From Sediminicultor sp035648055 (lineage in GTDB: Bacteria; Atribacterota; Phoenicimicrobiia; Phoenicimicrobiales; Phoenicimicrobiaceae): a stretch of 16,753 bases of DNA. A program made the translations under genes and the position numbers. Positions within the stretch are counted from its first letter, which is position 1, and each line of letters begins with the position of its first letter. Below the pieces are notes generated by a model. That model made no database searches. It worked only from the letters and a program-made list of their open reading frames with translations, and was not told the DNA's origin. The stretch lies in the NCBI GenBank assembly GCA_035648055.1, contig DASRMF010000013.1, positions 1 to 16,753 on the forward strand, read 5' to 3'. Positions 13,564 to 16,753 of this stretch are shown here, piece after piece.

Positions 13564-14415
13564 TCATGGTTTAGTTAAGTATTTCAAAAATTCAGAATCA
13601 GTAGAAAGCAAGACAGTAGTTTTGTCTATAAAAGTTAATCTATAAGCTTCTAAAGTTCTATAAAACTTATAAAATTCAGGATCTTGATTGAAACTCTCAG
13701 CATAGATTCTGATAGATTCTGCCTCTCCTTCACCTTTTAAAGTTTGAGCAGTCTTATAAGCTTCCGCTAAAATAACTGTTTTCTCTCTTTCGGTTTCTGC
13801 AATAATTTTAGCTGATTCCTCTTGACCTTCTGCTCGATATTGCTTAGCGATTCGTTCTCGTTCCGCTCTCATCCTATCAAAGATATATTTTTCATTTTCC
13901 GGAGGTAAATCTACCCGTTTAATCCTTACATCTACAATTTGTATTCCATAGGTATTGGCTTTTTCATTACTTACCTCGGTGACTCTTTTCATAATACCTT
14001 CTCTTTTTACGGAAACTATTTCGCTCATGTCAAACAAGCCTAAATCAACTCTTAATTCGGAATAAATGATATCATCCAATCTTGCCTGGGCACCATTTAA
14101 ATCTCTAACAGTTTGTAAGAATTTTAAAGGATCGACAATTTTCCAACGAGCATAATTGTCCACAATTAGAGTCTTTTTGTCTTTAGTAATGATTTCGGTC
14201 GGGGCAGCATCGTAAACTAACAGGCGGTCTTCAAAAAATACTACATTTTGAATGAAGGGAACTTTCCAGTTTAAACCAGACTCTTTAATCTCTCTTATCG
14301 GTTTACCAAATTGTAAAACGATTGCTTGTTTAGTTTCGTCAACAATAAACAAACTTAAATTAGCTAAGAACAAGATTACTACAATAAGTATTATTAATAG
14401 CGTTCCTTTTTTCAT
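13564..14415 (-). CDS. hflC: HflC, SPFH-domain membrane protein
   Basis: HflC pairs with HflK in a large membrane cage that in E. coli surrounds and modulates the FtsH protease. The 283 residues comprise one N-terminal membrane anchor (about 5-26), an SPFH/band-7 domain (FIVDETKQAIVLQFGKPIRE onward, about 27-190) and a long alanine- and glutamate-rich coiled coil (about 185-245) including MRAERERIAKQYRAEGQEE. The family motif GIQIVDVRIKRVDLP is present. It is somewhat shorter than E. coli HflC (about 334). The strong ribosome site TAAGGAGGTGACC is read on the minus strand at 14421-14433 within the hflK end. The start overlaps the hflK stop by one base, so the two are translationally coupled. 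No ftsH is in view. Confidence 0.95.
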   Translation of the reverse strand: MKKGTLLIILIVVILFLANLSLFIVDETKQAIVLQFGKPIREIKESGLNWKVPFIQNVVFFEDRLLVYDAAPTEIITKDKKTLIVDNYARWKIVDPLKFLQTVRDLNGAQARLDDIIYSELRVDLGLFDMSEIVSVKREGIMKRVTEVSNEKANTYGIQIVDVRIKRVDLPPENEKYIFDRMRAERERIAKQYRAEGQEESAKIIAETEREKTVILAEAYKTAQTLKGEGEAESIRIYAESFNQDPEFYKFYRTLEAYRLTFIDKTTVLLSTDSEFLKYLTKP

Positions 14416-15434
14416 TACTTGGTCACCTCCTTAGAAGTAGCATTGAGGATACTTGAATCACCTAAGGGCAATAAATTTATTAAAGATTGATTTTCCTTTA
14501 AATCGACTATTACTTTATTCATATTCGGTAAAATTTCTTCCATAGTTTCCAGATAAAGGCGAGCTTGAGTTATTGATTCACCCTTTTTATATTCGGTTAA
14601 AATACTATTGAATTTTGCAACATCACCCTCTGCTTTTTTTATTCTCTCAATCTTATAACCTTCAGCTTCTTTGGTCATTTTTACTGCTTCTCCGCGAGCT
14701 TTTGGAATTAGATCGTTTTTATAACCCTGAGCCTCGTTAATATACTTACTCTTATCTTCTTTTGCACTGGCCACATCTTTAAAAGCGTCTTGAACTTCAT
14801 TGGGAGGGTTAACATCTTGTAATTGAACTGCCGCTACGAAGATTCCCGATTTATACCAATCTAAAAGAGTTTGAAGTAGTTTTTTTGTTTCCTCTTGTAT
14901 TTCATATTTTCCTATAGTGAGGGCTTCATCTATCCCTCTCTCTCCAATTACCTGTCTCAGGGCAGCTTCTGCGGCATCTCTTACTGTCTCTTCAGGTAAA
15001 ATAATATTAAAGAGATAGCTAACCGGGTCTTTTATTTTGTATTGGATGATCGCTTCTGCACTGACAATATTTTCATCCCCGGTTAACATCAGTGCCTCTG
15101 CTGGAATTTTTTGATAACGAGTAGGCGGACCAACGGCAATGGTGCGGAATCCTATTTCCACTCTTTTTACCCGAGTAACTGCTGGAGTAACCACTGTTTC
15201 TATAGGATAAGGTAGATGATAATTAAGTCCCGGACTTTCTATCCGAACGAATTTACCAAATCTTCTAACTACTCCTTGTTCTTCAGGGGCAACTACAAAA
15301 ATTCCACTGGCAAGATAGAGAGCGATTACTAATACTAAAATAATACCGAATGATATTTTACTAAATTTTAATTTCGGTATTTTTTCAGCAAGATTAATAA
15401 TTTTCTCTTTTTCTTCATCATAATAATCTGGCAT
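14415..15434 (-). CDS. hflK: HflK, SPFH-domain membrane protein
   Basis: HflK is the partner subunit of HflC. The 339 residues have a short charged cytoplasmic N terminus, a membrane helix (about 28-48), and the SPFH domain starting FVVAPEEQGVVRRFGKFVRIESPGLNYHLPYPIE. This is followed by the EALMLTGDENIVSAEAIIQYKIKDP segment diagnostic for HflK, then a coiled coil with repeated KAEG and EAEGYK heptads (about 225-290). The Gly-rich N-terminal extension of proteobacterial HflK is absent, which explains the shorter length. AGGAGG on the minus strand (15443-15448) precedes the ATG. The gene is first in the hflK-hflC operon and is transcribed divergently from fba. Confidence 0.95.
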   Translation of the reverse strand: MPDYYDEEKEKIINLAEKIPKLKFSKISFGIILVLVIALYLASGIFVVAPEEQGVVRRFGKFVRIESPGLNYHLPYPIETVVTPAVTRVKRVEIGFRTIAVGPPTRYQKIPAEALMLTGDENIVSAEAIIQYKIKDPVSYLFNIILPEETVRDAAEAALRQVIGERGIDEALTIGKYEIQEETKKLLQTLLDWYKSGIFVAAVQLQDVNPPNEVQDAFKDVASAKEDKSKYINEAQGYKNDLIPKARGEAVKMTKEAEGYKIERIKKAEGDVAKFNSILTEYKKGESITQARLYLETMEEILPNMNKVIVDLKENQSLINLLPLGDSSILNATSKEVTK

Positions 15435-15470
15435 GATAATTTCCTCCTTTGATTAATATTTGGTATTAAA

Positions 15471-15499
15471 ACTATATCATCAATTCAGATTATTCTCAA
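15471..15499 (-). promoter_or_regulatory. Candidate sigma-70 promoter for hflK-hflC
   Basis: On the minus strand: TTGAGA (15499-15494), 17 bases, TATAGT (15476-15471). The leader to the hflK ATG would be about 30 bases. Both boxes are near consensus and the position is sensible. Confidence 0.55.
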
Positions 15500-15529
15500 A
15501 TATATTAATTAATTTATTGGAAAACTTCC

Positions 15530-15558
15530 TTGAAAAGAAAAATTAAAAAAGCTATAAT
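15530..15558 (+). promoter_or_regulatory. Candidate sigma-70 promoter for fba-pfk
   Basis: TTGAAA (15530-15535), 17 bases, perfect TATAAT (15553-15558). The leader to the fba ATG is about 90 bases, AT-rich, with no obvious riboswitch fold. It is back to back with the hflK promoter, 31 bases between the two -35 boxes. Confidence 0.6.
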
Positions 15559-15657
15559 AGTTAAAATTTAGAAACTATCAGATCAAAGTAGAAGACGTAT
15601 ATATTTACAGATAGTTAACTACTAAAAAATATTATAAATAAACAAAGGAGAAAAAAG

Positions 15658-16524
15658 ATGGCTTTTGTAACCACTAAAGAAATGTTAAAAGATGCTCAGA
15701 AAGGGAGGTACGGTATTGGGGCATTTAATGCCAATAATATGGAGATAATTCAGGCTATAATAGAGACTGCCGAAGAAGAAAAAGCACCGGTTATATTGCA
15801 AGCCTCTCAGGGAGCTATAAAGTATGCGGGATTAGATATGATTGTAGCCATAGTTAAAGTTATGGCTGAAAAAGCAAAGATACCTGTTGCCCTACATTTA
15901 GATCATGGAACAGATTATTATCAAAATATAAAATGTTTAAGAGCAGGATTTACTTCTCTAATGTATGATGGATCGAATTTACCATTCGATGAAAATGTAG
16001 AGATGACTAAAAAAGTAGTGGAAATGGCTCACGCTTGTGATATTCCAGTAGAAGCAGAATTAGGACAGATTGGCAAGATGGGCGATAGCGATGAACCGGG
16101 GGTGGCGTTAGAGAGAGTAAAAGAGAGTATGGCTGTTCCAGAAGAAGCTGCAAAATTTGTTGAGCTAACCGGGATAGATTTTTTAGCTGCAGCTGTAGGG
16201 ACAATTCATGGATGCCGTACTCCTTTTGCAAAGTTAGATATCTCTCGTATCGAGAGAATAAGAGAATTAACCGGGGTTCCTTTAGTTTTGCATGGTGCCT
16301 CCGGGGCCAATGATGAAGAAGTTAAGAAAGGCATTGCTGCAGGAATATGCAAAATTAATATTGATACACTCATCAGGATGAAATTTACAGAAAAAATGGG
16401 GGAGATAATAAGAACGAATCCCGAAGAAATAGACCCTCGTAAAATATTAGGACCAGCAAAAGATGCAGCCAAAGAAATCATAAGAGATAGAATGAGAGTC
16501 TTTGGTTGTAGCGGAAAGGCGTGA
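15658..16524 (+). CDS. fba: Class II fructose-1,6-bisphosphate aldolase
   Basis: It cleaves fructose 1,6-bisphosphate to glyceraldehyde 3-phosphate and dihydroxyacetone phosphate in glycolysis, or runs in reverse in gluconeogenesis. Zinc and catalytic residues are visible: D82-H83 (HLDHG), E134 (EAELGQIG), H184 (GTIHG) and H212 (LHGASG), with NIDT near residue 240 binding substrate phosphate. It has 288 residues, a normal length for the shorter class II group. AAAGGAG (15644-15650) sets the start. Class II members also include tagatose-bisphosphate aldolases, which share these motifs. The adjoining phosphofructokinase, four bases downstream, favours the fructose substrate. Confidence 0.92.
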   Translation: MAFVTTKEMLKDAQKGRYGIGAFNANNMEIIQAIIETAEEEKAPVILQASQGAIKYAGLDMIVAIVKVMAEKAKIPVALHLDHGTDYYQNIKCLRAGFTSLMYDGSNLPFDENVEMTKKVVEMAHACDIPVEAELGQIGKMGDSDEPGVALERVKESMAVPEEAAKFVELTGIDFLAAAVGTIHGCRTPFAKLDISRIERIRELTGVPLVLHGASGANDEEVKKGIAAGICKINIDTLIRMKFTEKMGEIIRTNPEEIDPRKILGPAKDAAKEIIRDRMRVFGCSGKA

Positions 16525-16528
16525 TAAT

Positions 16529-16753
16529 ATGATTAAGAAAATTGGTATTTTAACCGGTGGTGGAGATTGTTGTGGATTAAATCAGGCTATTAGAGGGGCA
16601 GTCTATAGAGCTAGGGATTTTGGTTACGAGACATTCGGTATTCACGATGGGTGGAAAGGTTTAGTTGAAGGATTAGTTTCCCCTATTACTCTTAGTGATG
16701 CGGAAGAATTAGTAGATAAAGCAGGAACTTTTATAGGTTCATCTCGGACAAAT
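16529..16753 (+). CDS. 6-phosphofructokinase, N-terminal part, cut by the window end
   Basis: The first 75 residues of a phosphofructokinase, which phosphorylates fructose 6-phosphate to the aldolase substrate. The nucleotide loop GILTGGGDCCGLNQAIRG opens the protein, and GIHDGWKGLVEG and FIGSSRTN follow, matching the family in order and spacing. The Gly-Asp-Cys-Cys variant of the usual GGD(A/C)PGxN loop is slightly unusual. The residues that separate ATP- from pyrophosphate-dependent enzymes lie beyond the window, so the phosphate donor is undecided. It starts four bases after the fba stop with AAAGG upstream, so fba-pfk is one operon. Confidence 0.92.
   Translation, partial: MIKKIGILTGGGDCCGLNQAIRGAVYRARDFGYETFGIHDGWKGLVEGLVSPITLSDAEELVDKAGTFIGSSRTN

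Overview
The window is AT-rich bacterial chromosome with standard stop codons and Shine-Dalgarno sites. It is compact and operon-organised, and carries many short palindromic repeats between genes. The mix is a GatCAB amidotransferase, NAD-dependent LigA, HflKC, a class II aldolase next to a phosphofructokinase, and PAS/GAF/GGDEF/HD-GYP signalling proteins. This suggests an uncultured anaerobic lineage, with Atribacterota (JS1/OP9) or a neighbouring thermophile-related phylum as my best guess. The phylum call is inference only; no rRNA is present to anchor it.

Layout. Positions 1-3866 hold cyclic-di-GMP signalling genes. First is the 3' part of a dCache-HAMP-PAS-GGDEF diguanylate cyclase. Next is a PAS-PAS-GAF-HD-GYP phosphodiesterase whose reading frame is broken by one apparently missing base near 3213. 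A strong intrinsic terminator (3931-3973) ends this block. Positions 3974-4449 are a repeat-rich spacer. Positions 4450-9921 are ligA-gatC-gatA-gatB on the plus strand, tightly packed except for a 168-base gap between gatC and gatA that contains a palindromic repeat pair. An unrecognised conserved-looking protein (10015-10743) runs convergently on the minus strand. A second repeat-rich spacer leads to a small type II toxin-antitoxin pair (11209-11789) with a clear promoter and operator-like palindrome. Then comes an unusual single ORF joining RNase HI, a SWIM zinc finger and a D-2-hydroxyacid dehydrogenase (11857-13506). The minus-strand hflK-hflC operon (15434-13564) is divergent from fba-pfk (15658 to the window end), with a good promoter in each direction.

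How the genes work together. The cyclase and the HD-GYP protein make and destroy c-di-GMP. GatCAB amidates misacylated Glu-tRNA(Gln) and/or Asp-tRNA(Asn). LigA seals nicked DNA. HflKC forms a membrane SPFH complex linked in other bacteria to FtsH. Fba and Pfk are consecutive glycolytic steps.

The main points of interest are: (i) a family of REPIN-like elements, each a pair of GTAG-headed palindromes facing outward over about 77-79 bases, with one copy inside the gat operon, one copy with an extra unit inserted, and one hairpin with another inverted repeat nested exactly in its loop; (ii) the RNase H-SWIM-dehydrogenase fusion, which may be genuine or may result from an undercounted A tract; (iii) a RelE-like toxin with a four-cysteine knuckle; and (iv) the frameshift in the HD-GYP gene.
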